Assembly: GCF_004103825.1 (NCBI RefSeq)
Contig: NZ_RYFI01000023.1
Location: 1-64,000, forward strand
Origin: Hansschlegelia zhihuaiae
Lineage (GTDB): Bacteria > Pseudomonadota > Alphaproteobacteria > Rhizobiales > Methylopilaceae
DNA: 64,000 nucleotides
Direction of reading: 5' to 3'
The translations under genes and the position numbers were made by a program. The notes beneath the pieces were generated by a model. It made no database searches and had not been told where the DNA came from. It saw only the letters and a list, made by a program, of their open reading frames with translations. Of this stretch, positions 23,851 to 32,328 are shown piece after piece (within the stretch, counting starts at the first letter, position 1; every line of letters starts with the position of its first letter).

Positions 23851-24368
23851 CTCGCATCGCGGCTCCCCGCGTGCGCGGCGGCCCGATGCCGTCGACGCTC
23901 TCCCACGACGACATGACCCATGTCGAGCTGACGTGGATCGAGAAGAAGATCGAATACTGGACCAGGTTCGGCCGCGAGGCGCACGAACAGATCCTCGACC
24001 GCCGCCGGCGTGTCGTCTCCTTCCGCCCGAACACGGTCTTCGCGTTCGTTCGATGGGCGGCCAACGACTTCGGTACGATCATCTCGCGCATCGACATCGT
24101 GCGCGCCATCGAGCCGGGCGAGCTCTACCAGACGCTGCCTTTCGTGCGGCCAGGCGGCGAAATCCTGCTCAAGATCGAGGGCTGGCCCAAGGTCGAGGAC
24201 GTGCTTCGGCACATCGATGCCATCGAGGCCCTCGGCATCGAGGCCGACGCCGTGTCGCCGGATCACTGGCGGCATGTCCACAACCGGATGGCGGCAGGAC
24301 ATCAGCCCCGCGCCTATACGCTGGACCAGCACCGCGCCTTCCTCCTGCGCCGGAGGATGGAGCTGTGA
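23847..24368 (+). CDS. DUF2840 protein
   Basis: 173 aa. Matches DUF2840 through LTWIEKKIEYWTRFGREAHEQILDRRRRVVSFRPNTVFAFVRWAANDFGTIISRIDIVRAI and the end RAYTLDQHRAFLLRRRMEL. The family always lies between parA and traF in ICEs of this type; its function is not known. Coupled on both sides by four-base overlaps (ATGA and GTGA). Confidence 0.9.
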   Translation: MTRIAAPRVRGGPMPSTLSHDDMTHVELTWIEKKIEYWTRFGREAHEQILDRRRRVVSFRPNTVFAFVRWAANDFGTIISRIDIVRAIEPGELYQTLPFVRPGGEILLKIEGWPKVEDVLRHIDAIEALGIEADAVSPDHWRHVHNRMAAGHQPRAYTLDQHRAFLLRRRMEL

Positions 24369-24910
24369 CCCGCGCCGGGCTTTTCCTCGTCATGGCGCTC
24401 GCCACGATGGGCGTCGGCTATCCGGCGCTCACGCCGATGCCGATCAAGCTCCTGTGGAACGCCTCGGCCAGCGCGCCGATCGGATTCTACACGATCGACT
24501 TCGGCAGGCCGTTCGAAGTCACCGATCTCGTCGCCGTCGATGCGCCCGAGCCGCTCGCGACCTTCCTGGCCGACCGCGGCTATCTGCCCAAAGGCGTGCC
24601 TCTGCTGAAACGCATCCTCGGCGTTTCCGGGCAGACCGTTTGCCGCTCGAACCTCACCATCACGGTCGATGGCGTCGAGATGGGCGATGCGCTGGAGCGT
24701 GACCGCGAGGGGCGCGACCTGCCGGACTGGCAGGGCTGTCGCCGCATCCCGACCGGCGAAGTCTTCCTCATGAACTGGCAGGTCCGCGACTCTCTCGACG
24801 GTCGCTACTTCGGCCTGACCTCCACCGACCAGATCATCGGCCGCGCCGTCCCGCTGTGGACCGACGAGGAAGGCAACGGCCGCTTCGAATGGCGCGCGCG
24901 GACGCGGTGA
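24365..24910 (+). CDS. traF: TraF, S26-family conjugative signal peptidase
   Basis: 181 aa from GTG 24365. An N-terminal membrane segment (LFLVMALATMGVGYPAL) is followed by the catalytic serine region NASASAPIGFYTI and the lysine region PLLKRILGVSGQTV, the Ser-Lys dyad of signal-peptidase-I-like enzymes. In RP4, TraF processes and circularises the TrbC pilin; a TrbC gene is present at 31701, so the same substrate is expected. It acts in the inner membrane with its active site on the periplasmic side. Confidence 0.9.
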   Translation: MTRAGLFLVMALATMGVGYPALTPMPIKLLWNASASAPIGFYTIDFGRPFEVTDLVAVDAPEPLATFLADRGYLPKGVPLLKRILGVSGQTVCRSNLTITVDGVEMGDALERDREGRDLPDWQGCRRIPTGEVFLMNWQVRDSLDGRYFGLTSTDQIIGRAVPLWTDEEGNGRFEWRARTR

Positions 24911-24978
24911 GCGCGCGACCAACGGCGTTTGCACCGCCGTCCATCTCATCACCGCAGCACAATCGACAGGAGTTCCGC

Positions 24979-25314
24979 ATGACACAGATCGGAGAGTTCA
25001 CACGGCAGAAGTCCGGCTATTCCGGCCATATCCGCACGCTCAGCCTCGACATCGCGGTCGCCATCGTGACGGCGGGGGCGAACGACACCGAGAACGCGCC
25101 GGACTACCGCGTTCACGCCGAGAGCGACGAAGGCCCGGAGATCGGCGCCGGCTGGAAGCGTTCCAGCGAAAAAGCCGGCGATTACGTCTCGATCCAGCTC
25201 GACGATCCCACGTTCCCGCAGCCGATCCGCGCCAACCTCTTCCAGAACGGCGACGACAAGACGTCCTGGTCGCTGCACTGGTCGCGTCCGCGCGACCGCG
25301 CAGAGAAGGACTGA
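24979..25314 (+). CDS. DUF736 protein (second copy)
   Basis: 111 aa. IGEFTRQKSGYSGHIRTLSLDIAVAIV...GPEIGAGWKRSSEKAGDYVSIQLDDPTFPQPIRANLF...SLHWSRP is DUF736. It shares the family core with the protein at 19244 but differs at many positions and has a longer middle, so it is not a recent duplicate. It is embedded between traF and the lytic transglycosylase, with AGGAG 7 bases before the ATG. Role unknown. Confidence 0.85.
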   Translation: MTQIGEFTRQKSGYSGHIRTLSLDIAVAIVTAGANDTENAPDYRVHAESDEGPEIGAGWKRSSEKAGDYVSIQLDDPTFPQPIRANLFQNGDDKTSWSLHWSRPRDRAEKD

Positions 25315-25317
25315 CCG

Positions 25318-26097
25318 ATGCCCGCTCGCCGTCCATCGACGAGCCATCGGAGTGCGCGCGGGCGGCATCAGTCCGCCCGGCGCATGGCTCTCCTTCTCCT
25401 TTCCGGCCTCGCCCTCGCAACCGATGTCGCCGGCGCTGCTCTCGCGCAATCGGCGCCAGCGCCGCGCACCGCGCCCGGTGATCCGCACGCTGCTTTCGTC
25501 ACCGAGGCCTCGCAGCGCTTCGGCATCCCCGAGCACTGGATCATCGCCGTCAAACGCGCCGAAAGCGCCGGCGATGTGCGCGCCGTATCCTCTGCCGGCG
25601 CGCTGGGGCTGATGCAGGTCATGCCCGACACCTGGGCCGCGCTTCGTCTTCGCTATGGTCTCGGCCGCGATCCCTATGACCCGCGCGACAACATTCTCGC
25701 GGGCGCCGCCTACCTGCGCGAAATGTTCGACCGCTACGGCAATGTCCCGGCGATGCTCGCGGCCTATAATGCAGGCCCGGCGCGCTACGACGATTACCTC
25801 CAAAGGGCGCGCGCGCTGCCCGCCGAAACACGGGCTTACGTCGCGTTGCTGGCTCCACAGCTTGGCGCGACATCGCCTTTGAACGCGCCGTCCGTTGCGC
25901 CGCCACCGCCACCGGATTGGCGTGAAGCGCCGCTCTTCGTCGTGCGTTCCGCCGACGCTCGTTCAGCTGCATCCTCACCGGACAACGCGCATTCGGACGA
26001 TAGCCGCTCTTCCGTCGCGGCGCGTTCGTCCGATGCCGCCGACGGTTCGAATGCCCCCCTTGTCGTCGCTCGCGCCGACGGGAGAGCGCCCCGATGA
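25318..26097 (+). CDS. Lytic transglycosylase (SLT domain)
   Basis: 259 aa. A basic N-terminus and hydrophobic stretch (MALLLLSGLALATDVAGAALAQS) form a signal peptide. Residues ~55-165 are an SLT/lysozyme-like domain with the catalytic glutamate in VKRAESAGDVRAVSS, GALGLMQVMPDTW and MLAAYNAGPARYD. It would open the peptidoglycan for the mating channel, like VirB1/TrbN. The C-terminal ~80 residues are Pro/Ser/Ala-rich and probably unstructured. Four bases after the DUF736 stop; oriT region follows. Confidence 0.9.
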   Translation: MPARRPSTSHRSARGRHQSARRMALLLLSGLALATDVAGAALAQSAPAPRTAPGDPHAAFVTEASQRFGIPEHWIIAVKRAESAGDVRAVSSAGALGLMQVMPDTWAALRLRYGLGRDPYDPRDNILAGAAYLREMFDRYGNVPAMLAAYNAGPARYDDYLQRARALPAETRAYVALLAPQLGATSPLNAPSVAPPPPPDWREAPLFVVRSADARSAASSPDNAHSDDSRSSVAARSSDAADGSNAPLVVARADGRAPR

Positions 26098-26164
26098 GAG
26101 CGGGCAGCACCCTTCGCACTTTATCGTATCCCCGCGTGGCCTGGAGAGCGCGAGGGGCAGAGGC

Positions 26165-26335
26165 AGGCCAAACAACCGAACGATGGCGAGATAAAAAGGC
26201 GCACGGTGCGCTTCGGTCGGACGGTTGTTTTTGCTCAGATTTTTGGGGCGTTCCGCACGGTGCCGCGCTTTCGCGCACCGTGCGGAGTGCTCCCATCTCC
26301 CTGACTTTCCATACTCTTTTGCACCGTGCGAGCCC
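26165..26335. other. Candidate origin of transfer (oriT)
   Basis: The non-coding gap before the relaxase holds a set of inverted repeats. CCGCACGGTGC (26253-26263) and GCACCGTGCGG (26275-26285) form an 11-base perfect stem. The same arm recurs as GCACGGTGC at 26201-26209 and as GCACCGTGCG at 26321-26330. A separate pair, AAACAACCG (26170-26178) and CGGTTGTTT (26222-26230), encloses an AT-rich GAGATAAAAAGG. oriT is expected here because in related ICEs it is just upstream of rlxS. The exact nick site cannot be read. Confidence 0.7.
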
Positions 26336-26340
26336 CCGCC

Positions 26341-28080
26341 GTGGCCGATGACAGCGAATTTCGCGTCCGACCGGGGCGCATCCGCTCGACCCGTGCGCAG
26401 CAAGCCCGCCCCTTCATCGCGCAGGCGCTCGGCGCCGCACAGAAGGCCGGGGGCCGCGTCTCCCGCTCCGGCAAGATCACGCCGGGCAACCGCTCGCGCT
26501 TTGGGCGCGGTCAGCGCGCCAGTATTCAAGCCAACCGCCTGCTCACCGGCCGCTCGCGCATCGTCGTCATCAAGACCCGCGTCGTGCGTCACTCCGCGCG
26601 CGCCGCGCCGCTGACCGCTCACCTGACTTACCTGCGCCGCGACGGCGTGACCCGAGACGGGGAGAAGGCGCGGCTGTTCGGTCCCGAAGGCGACGACATG
26701 GATGCCCGCGATTTCGGAGAACGTTGCGAGGATGACCGGCACCATTTCCGCTTCATCGTCTCGCCCGAGGACGCGGTGGATTTGGCCGACCTCAAAGACC
26801 ACGCCCGCGAGTTGATGGCGCAGATGGAAAAGGATCTGGGCACGAAGCTCGATTGGGTCGGCGTCGATCACTGGAACACCGACAATCCCCATATCCATAT
26901 CATCCTGCGCGGGCGAACCGACGACGGCCAGGACCTCGTAATCTCCCGCGACTACATCAAGGAGGGAATGCGCGCTCGCGCGCAGGATCTCGTGACCCAG
27001 GAACTCGGCCAGCGAACCGATCTGGAGATCAGTCGCAATCTCGAGCGGCAGGTCGAAGCCGAACGCTGGACACAGCTCGACCGGCAGCTTGTCCGCGATG
27101 CCGGGAAGAACGGCATCATCGATCTCGCTCCGCAGCCCGGCCCGCGGCCCGACGAATTCCATGCGCTGAAGGTCGGCAGGTTGCGCGCCCTGGAAGTCCG
27201 TGGCCTGGCCGGACAGATCGGGCTCCAGCAATGGTTCATCAAGCCGGAAGCGGAGACGGTTCTTCGTGAACTCGGCGAGCGCGGCGACATCATCAAGCGG
27301 ATGCACCGCGCGCTCACGGAAAGCGGCATCGAGCGCGGCTCGGGAAACTACGTCCTGGCCGGGGAAAGCCTCGACGTTCCAGTCATCGGCCGTCTGGTCG
27401 AGCGCGGCCTCGACGACGAGTTGAAGGGGACCGCCTATGCCGTGGTCGATGGCGTTGACGGCCGCACCCACCACATCAAGCTGCCGCATCTCGACGCCGC
27501 CGGTGACAGCCCGCCCGGGTCGATCGTCGAGCTACGCGCCTTCGAAGATGCACGGGGCGAACGCCGCGTCGCGCTCGCGGTCCGCTCCGATCTCGATCTC
27601 CAGCATCAGGTGAACGCCTCGGGCGCGACCTGGCTCGACCGACAATCCATCGCCCGCGAGCCGGTCGCCGTGTCGGACGGCGGGTTCGGCGCCGAGGTGC
27701 GGGACGCAATGCGGCAACGTGCCGAGCATCTGGTCCGCGAAGGTCTCGCCGAGCAGCAAGGTCGGCGCATCGTCTTCAGCCGTAACCTGATCGAGACGCT
27801 TCGCCGCCGCGAAGTGGATGCCGTTGCCGACAAGCTGGCGAAAGAGACCGGCCAGCCGTTCAAGCCGGCCGGCAATGGCGAATATGTCGCCGGCACATAT
27901 CGCCAGCGCATGACGCTCGCATCCGGCCGCTTCGCCATGATCGATGACGGCCTGGGCTTCCAGCTCGTGCCCTGGTCGCCGTCCCTCGAAAGCCAGCTCG
28001 GCAAGCACGTCTCGGGAGTCGCCCGCGGCGACGGCGGCGTCGACTGGAGTTTCGGCCGCAAGCGGGGGCTCGGCCTCTGA
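26341..28080 (+). CDS. rlxS: Conjugative relaxase (RlxS type, VirD2-like with DUF3363)
   Basis: About 579 aa from GTG 26341 (an in-frame GTG at 26326 lies within the last oriT repeat; neither has a clear ribosome-binding site). The basic N-terminus is followed by the relaxase domain: tyrosine region AHLTYLRRDG, and the metal-binding HIHIIL in DNPHIHIILRG at ~184. Residues ~250-570 match DUF3363. It nicks oriT, stays covalently on the 5' end and is carried to TraG. Same position as rlxS in ICEMlSymR7A. Translation may be regulated by its own binding to the oriT repeat arms upstream (inference). Confidence 0.88.
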   Translation: MADDSEFRVRPGRIRSTRAQQARPFIAQALGAAQKAGGRVSRSGKITPGNRSRFGRGQRASIQANRLLTGRSRIVVIKTRVVRHSARAAPLTAHLTYLRRDGVTRDGEKARLFGPEGDDMDARDFGERCEDDRHHFRFIVSPEDAVDLADLKDHARELMAQMEKDLGTKLDWVGVDHWNTDNPHIHIILRGRTDDGQDLVISRDYIKEGMRARAQDLVTQELGQRTDLEISRNLERQVEAERWTQLDRQLVRDAGKNGIIDLAPQPGPRPDEFHALKVGRLRALEVRGLAGQIGLQQWFIKPEAETVLRELGERGDIIKRMHRALTESGIERGSGNYVLAGESLDVPVIGRLVERGLDDELKGTAYAVVDGVDGRTHHIKLPHLDAAGDSPPGSIVELRAFEDARGERRVALAVRSDLDLQHQVNASGATWLDRQSIAREPVAVSDGGFGAEVRDAMRQRAEHLVREGLAEQQGRRIVFSRNLIETLRRREVDAVADKLAKETGQPFKPAGNGEYVAGTYRQRMTLASGRFAMIDDGLGFQLVPWSPSLESQLGKHVSGVARGDGGVDWSFGRKRGLGL

Positions 28081-28106
28081 TCACCTAAGAAGAAAGGACC
28101 GCCGCA

Positions 28107-30098
28107 ATGTCCGCGACCAAAATCCTGTGGGGGCAGATCGCCGTTGTCTTCCTGATCGTGCTGCTCACCACCTGGGCGGCAACGCAATATGTGGCATGGA
28201 GCCTCGGCTCTCAGGCGCAGCTCGGCTCGCCCTGGTTCGCCCTGTTCGGTGTGCCGATCTACTATCCACCGGCGTTTTTCTGGTGGTGGTATTTCTACGA
28301 CGCCTATGCGCCGGAGATCTTCGCCAAAGGCGGGATGATCGCGGCATCGGGCGGATTCATCGCCATCGCCGTCGCCATCGGCATGTCGGTCTGGCGCGCC
28401 CGCGAAGCGAAAAGCGCCGCGACCTACGGCTCCGCCCGCTGGGCCGAAAAGGAAGAGGTGAAGGCGGCGGGCCTGCTCAGCCCCGATGGCGTCGTGCTCG
28501 GCCGCTATGAACGCGACTATCTCCGGCATGACGGCCCCGAGCATGTTCTGTGCTTCGCGCCGACCAGATCGGGCAAGGGCGTCGGCCTGGTCGTGCCGTC
28601 CCTGCTGACGTGGCCGGGCTCGGCCATCGTCCACGACATCAAGGGAGAAAACTGGCAGCTCACGGCCGGCTTCCGCGCCCGTCATGGCCGCGTGCTGCTG
28701 TTCGACCCGACCAATCCGAAATCGTCGGCATACAATCCGCTGCTCGAGGTGCGCCGCGGCGAGTGGGAAGTCCGCGACGTCCAGAACATCGCCGACATCC
28801 TCGTCGATCCCGAAGGCTCGCTCGAAAAGCGCAACCACTGGGAAAAGACCAGCCACGCCCTGCTGGTCGGCGCCATCCTGCACGTCCTCTACGCCGAGGA
28901 CGACAAGACGCTCGCCGGTGTCGCAGCCTTCCTCTCCGATCCGAAGCGGCCGATCGAGTCGACGCTCGCCGCAATGATGAAGACCAGCCATCTCGGCGAA
29001 GCCGGACCGCACCCCGTCATCGCCAGCGCCGCGCGCGAGCTGCTCAACAAATCGGACAACGAACGCTCCGGCGTGCTCAGCACCGCCATGTCGTTCCTGG
29101 GGCTCTACCGCGATCCCGTGGTGGCCGAAGTGACACGGCGCTGCGACTGGCGGATCACCGACATGGTGGGCGGCAAGCGCCCCACGACGCTTTACCTCGT
29201 GGTGCCGCCCTCGGACATCAATCGCACCAAGCCGCTGATCCGCCTGATCCTCAATCAGATCGGCCGGCGTCTCACCGAGGATCTGCAAGCCAAGGCTGGG
29301 CGGCATCGCCTGCTGCTCATGCTCGACGAATTTCCCGCGCTCGGTCGCCTCGACTTCTTCGAATCCGCGCTGGCGTTCATGGCAGGCTATGGCCTCAAGA
29401 GCTTCCTGATCGCCCAGTCGCTGAACCAGATCGAGAAGGCATACGGCCCGAACAACTCCATCCTCGACAACTGCCATGTGCGCGTTTCCTTTGCGACGAA
29501 CGACGAAAGGACCGCGAAGAGGGTCAGCGACGCGCTCGGCACCGCGACCGAAATGAAAGCCATGAAAAACTACGCCGGTCATCGGCTTTCGCCCTGGCTC
29601 GGCCATTTGATGGTGTCGCGCTCGGAGACCGCGCGCCAGCTCCTGACGCCTGGGGAGATCATGCAACTCCCGCCGACCGATGAAATCGTCATGGTCGCCG
29701 GCACGCCGCCGATCCGGGCGAAGAAGGCGCGCTACTATGAGGATGCCCGCTTCAAGGAACGCATCATGTCGCCGCCCGAACTGGTCCGGCCTGCAGAAGG
29801 GCGGCCGGACGATTGGAGCAAGCTGCCGATCCCTGCACGCCCGGATATGGCTGACAGCACCGCGCCGACCATCGGCAGCAGCGACGATGAGGACGCCACC
29901 GAGTCCGAACGTCGCCATCAGCCCGAACTCAACCGCGTAGCCCCCATCGAAAAGAAGGCGCCGATCGACAACGAGTTTGAGATCGACATTCCCGATGACA
30001 CGGAAGACGAGGCCGCACGCAATCAGCGCCTGACCCGCGTGATGCGCGGCGTGGCGCGCCAGGTCTCGCTCGATCCCAATGACGGCATGGAGCTCTAA
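28107..30098 (+). CDS. traG: TraG/VirD4 coupling ATPase
   Basis: 663 aa. Two or three N-terminal membrane segments (residues ~8-33, ~48-64, ~76-97). Walker A FAPTRSGKGVGLVVP at ~150-163 and Walker B LLMLDEFPALGR at ~405-416, with the family motif MSFLGLYRDPVVAEVT. It sits in the inner membrane and passes the relaxase-DNA complex to the Trb channel. The last ~80 residues are acidic and variable. Ribosome-binding site AAGAAAGGA before the ATG. First gene of the transfer block after the relaxase. Confidence 0.95.
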   Translation: MSATKILWGQIAVVFLIVLLTTWAATQYVAWSLGSQAQLGSPWFALFGVPIYYPPAFFWWWYFYDAYAPEIFAKGGMIAASGGFIAIAVAIGMSVWRAREAKSAATYGSARWAEKEEVKAAGLLSPDGVVLGRYERDYLRHDGPEHVLCFAPTRSGKGVGLVVPSLLTWPGSAIVHDIKGENWQLTAGFRARHGRVLLFDPTNPKSSAYNPLLEVRRGEWEVRDVQNIADILVDPEGSLEKRNHWEKTSHALLVGAILHVLYAEDDKTLAGVAAFLSDPKRPIESTLAAMMKTSHLGEAGPHPVIASAARELLNKSDNERSGVLSTAMSFLGLYRDPVVAEVTRRCDWRITDMVGGKRPTTLYLVVPPSDINRTKPLIRLILNQIGRRLTEDLQAKAGRHRLLLMLDEFPALGRLDFFESALAFMAGYGLKSFLIAQSLNQIEKAYGPNNSILDNCHVRVSFATNDERTAKRVSDALGTATEMKAMKNYAGHRLSPWLGHLMVSRSETARQLLTPGEIMQLPPTDEIVMVAGTPPIRAKKARYYEDARFKERIMSPPELVRPAEGRPDDWSKLPIPARPDMADSTAPTIGSSDDEDATESERRHQPELNRVAPIEKKAPIDNEFEIDIPDDTEDEAARNQRLTRVMRGVARQVSLDPNDGMEL

Positions 30099-30103
30099 GC
30101 GCC

Positions 30104-30532
30104 ATGACCGGTCACCGGAAAAAATCGAAGTTCACCGTCTATCTGGATCCTGACGTCACGCAGGCGCTCGCCAATTTCGCTGCGCGCCGGGATCAGTCGC
30201 AATCCATGATCGCCGAAGCCGCCATCGCATCGTTCCTGTCGCCGGACGATGCCGAACGCCGCGAGGCGATCGTCGCCAAACGCCTCGATCAACTCGACCG
30301 CCGTATGGCCCGCCTAGAGCGAGACCTGGGCATCGCGGTCGAAACGCTTGCGGTGTTCATCCGCTTCTGGATCACGACCACGCCAGCCCTACCCGAGCCA
30401 GCCGCACAGGCGGCGCGCGCCAAATCGAGCGAGCGATACGAGGCGTTCATCACCGCGCTGGGCCGGCGTCTCGCCAAAGGGCCGAAGCTGCGGCAGGAGA
30501 TCCCGGAGGATGTCTCTGAGTCGGAGACATGA
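30104..30532 (+). CDS. CopG-like ribbon-helix-helix protein
   Basis: 142 aa. The N-terminal ~45 residues (KSKFTVYLDPDVTQALANFAARRDQSQSMIAEAAIASFL) are a ribbon-helix-helix domain. A coiled-coil-like segment follows (DAERREAIVAKRLDQLDRRMARLERDLGIAVETLAVFIRFW) with a hydrophobic end. It is always found between traG and trbB in this family of elements and probably regulates the trb promoter just downstream. Five bases after the traG stop. Confidence 0.85.
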   Translation: MTGHRKKSKFTVYLDPDVTQALANFAARRDQSQSMIAEAAIASFLSPDDAERREAIVAKRLDQLDRRMARLERDLGIAVETLAVFIRFWITTTPALPEPAAQAARAKSSERYEAFITALGRRLAKGPKLRQEIPEDVSESET

Positions 30533-30720
30533 CGATCTCGCGCGTCATCTGGTGAGCATTCCGGCTCCATCAAGATCAGGGCCTCGCCGCCGTTCTCCTG
30601 TATTTGCACGCCACGCTACTACGACGACCGATACTTGTTGAATCAGCCTGATTTCGGGCTCTTTTAATCACCCCGATCCGGGGACCATCTGTTTTTGCCC
30701 CGTCAGGAAGCGGGGCAAGG
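30533..30720 (+). promoter_or_regulatory. Region upstream of trbB with AT-rich stretch and two hairpins
   Basis: No gene in these 188 bases. An AT-rich part near 30633-30668 (TTGTTGAATC ... TTTTAAT) could be the trb promoter. CCCCG/CGGGG (30671-30683) and TGCCCCG/CGGGGCA (30696-30702 with 30711-30717) form hairpins; the second ends 3 bases before the trbB ATG and covers most of the space where the ribosome binds. Confidence 0.45.
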
Positions 30721-31704
30721 ATGACCAGTACCAGCCAGAAGCCGGAGGCGTTCGAGCGCGGTGCGCGCATGCTGCGCACCGCGCTCGGCTCCACCATCAC
30801 CCATCTTCTCGAAGACCCGGCCGTCGTCGAGATCATGCTGAACCCGGACGGCCGTCTCTGGGTGGATCGCCTCTCCGAGGGGTTGGCCGATACGGGCGAG
30901 ATGCTGTCGCCCGCCGATGGCGAACGTATCGTGCGCCTTGTCGCGCACCATGTCGGCGTCGAGGTGCATCCGCGCAGCCCGCGTGTCTCCGCCGAGCTTC
31001 CTGAGACCGGGGAGCGGTTCGAGGGCTTGTTGCCGCCCGTCGTCGCGGCGCCGGCCTTCGCCATCCGCAAGCCCGCCGTCGCGGTCTTCACGCTCGACGA
31101 CTATGTGGCCGCCGGAATCATGTCCACCGACCAGGCCGCGACGCTGCGTGATGCCGTGGCGGCACGCGCCAATATCCTCGTCGCGGGCGGCACCTCCACC
31201 GGCAAGACCACGCTGACCAACGCGCTCCTCGCCGAGGTCGCCAAGACGGCGGATCGCGTTGTCATCATCGAAGACACGCGCGAACTGCAATGCGCGGCAC
31301 GCAACCTCGTCGCCATGCGCACCAAGGATGGGGTTGCCACGCTCTCCGAGCTGGTCCGCTCATCGCTGCGCCTACGCCCCGATCGCATCCCCATCGGCGA
31401 GGTGCGCGGCTCCGAAGCGCTCGACCTCCTGAAAGCGTGGGGAACCGGCCATCCCGGCGGCATCGGCACGATCCACGCCGGTAGCGGCATCGGCGCGCTG
31501 CGCCGCCTCGAACAGCTCATCCAGGAAGCCGTCGTCACGGTCCCGCGCGCCCTAATCGCCGAGACCATCGATCTCGTTGCCGTCCTCTCGGGCCGCGGGT
31601 CCGCGCGCCGGCTCGCTGAACTCGCCCGCGTCGAAGGGCTCGGCCCGGACGGCGACTACCGCATCACCCCCGCAACCCCCGCCAGCACAGGAGTTCCATC
31701 ATGA
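30721..31704 (+). CDS. trbB: TrbB, traffic ATPase of the conjugation system (VirB11-like)
   Basis: 327 aa. Walker [17 protein letters not shown] at ~157-172, Asp box [10 protein letters not shown] at ~180, Walker B-like [15 protein letters not shown] at ~222, His box [13 protein letters not shown] at ~242. Hexameric cytoplasmic ATPase that powers pilus assembly. Overlaps trbC by ATGA. First gene of the trb operon. Confidence 0.95.
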   Translation: MTSTSQKPEAFERGARMLRTALGSTITHLLEDPAVVEIMLNPDGRLWVDRLSEGLADTGEMLSPADGERIVRLVAHHVGVEVHPRSPRVSAELPETGERFEGLLPPVVAAPAFAIRKPAVAVFTLDDYVAAGIMSTDQAATLRDAVAARANILVAGGTSTGKTTLTNALLAEVAKTADRVVIIEDTRELQCAARNLVAMRTKDGVATLSELVRSSLRLRPDRIPIGEVRGSEALDLLKAWGTGHPGGIGTIHAGSGIGALRRLEQLIQEAVVTVPRALIAETIDLVAVLSGRGSARRLAELARVEGLGPDGDYRITPATPASTGVPS

Positions 31705-32033
31705 TCCGCACCACTATGCGCGTTCGCCGCTATGCCGCGATGGCCGCAGCCTTCACCTACATCAATCTCGTCCTCGTCCCCGCCGCCCATGCTTCCGGCT
31801 CGTCCATGCCGTGGGAAGCGCCGCTCCAGAAAATCCTCGAATCCATCGAGGGGCCGGTCGCCAAGATCGTCGCCGTCATCATCATCATCGCCACCGGCCT
31901 GGCGCTGGCGTTCGGCGATACGTCGGGCGGCTTCCGCAAGCTGATCCAGATTGTGTTCGGCCTGTCGATCGCTTTCGCGGCAAGCTCGTTTTTCCTGAGC
32001 TTTTTCAGCTTCGGCGGCGGGGCGCTCGTCTGA
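31701..32033 (+). CDS. trbC: TrbC, major pilin
   Basis: 110 aa. Signal peptide (MAAAFTYINLVLVPAAHAS, cleavage after AHA) followed by two hydrophobic segments (KIVAVIIIIATGLALAFG and LIQIVFGLSIAFAASSFFLSFF), the usual VirB2/TrbC plan. In RP4, TrbC is trimmed and circularised by TraF, which is encoded at 24365 here. Stop overlaps trbD by one base (TGATG). Confidence 0.93.
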   Translation: MIRTTMRVRRYAAMAAAFTYINLVLVPAAHASGSSMPWEAPLQKILESIEGPVAKIVAVIIIIATGLALAFGDTSGGFRKLIQIVFGLSIAFAASSFFLSFFSFGGGALV

Positions 32034-32314
32034 TGACGACGGGCTTCGAACAGCTCGACGCCGTTCCGGGGTTCACCGTCCCGGTCCACCGGGCACTGAC
32101 CGAACACATCCTGCTCGGCGGCGCACCTCGCTCCATCGCGATCCTCAACGGGACGCTGGCCGGCGCCGTGGGCCTTGGCCTGCGCCTCTGGCTCGTCGGC
32201 CTGCTGATCTGGGCCGTTGGGCATTTCGCTGCGGTGTGGGCCGCCAAGCGCGACCCGCTCTTCGTCGAGGTCGGCCGCCGGCACCTGCGCATCCCCGCTC
32301 ATCTGTCCGTCTGA
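32033..32314 (+). CDS. trbD: TrbD, inner-membrane protein (VirB3-like)
   Basis: 93 aa. VPVHRALTEHILLGGAPRSIAILNGTLAGAVGLGL is the VirB3/TrbD signature; one to two membrane segments at ~38-68. Works with the TrbE ATPase in pilus assembly. One-base overlap with trbC and 14 bases before trbE. Confidence 0.92.
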   Translation: MTTGFEQLDAVPGFTVPVHRALTEHILLGGAPRSIAILNGTLAGAVGLGLRLWLVGLLIWAVGHFAAVWAAKRDPLFVEVGRRHLRIPAHLSV

Positions 32315-32328
32315 GGAGGCGCGTCGCC

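Noticed and set aside
19244-25314. The two DUF736 genes as a recent tandem duplication
   Set aside because: They differ in length and at many positions and stand in different operons.
27606-29918. 770-codon minus-strand frame across relaxase and traG
   Set aside because: It crosses two recognised plus-strand genes and has no domain or ribosome-binding site.
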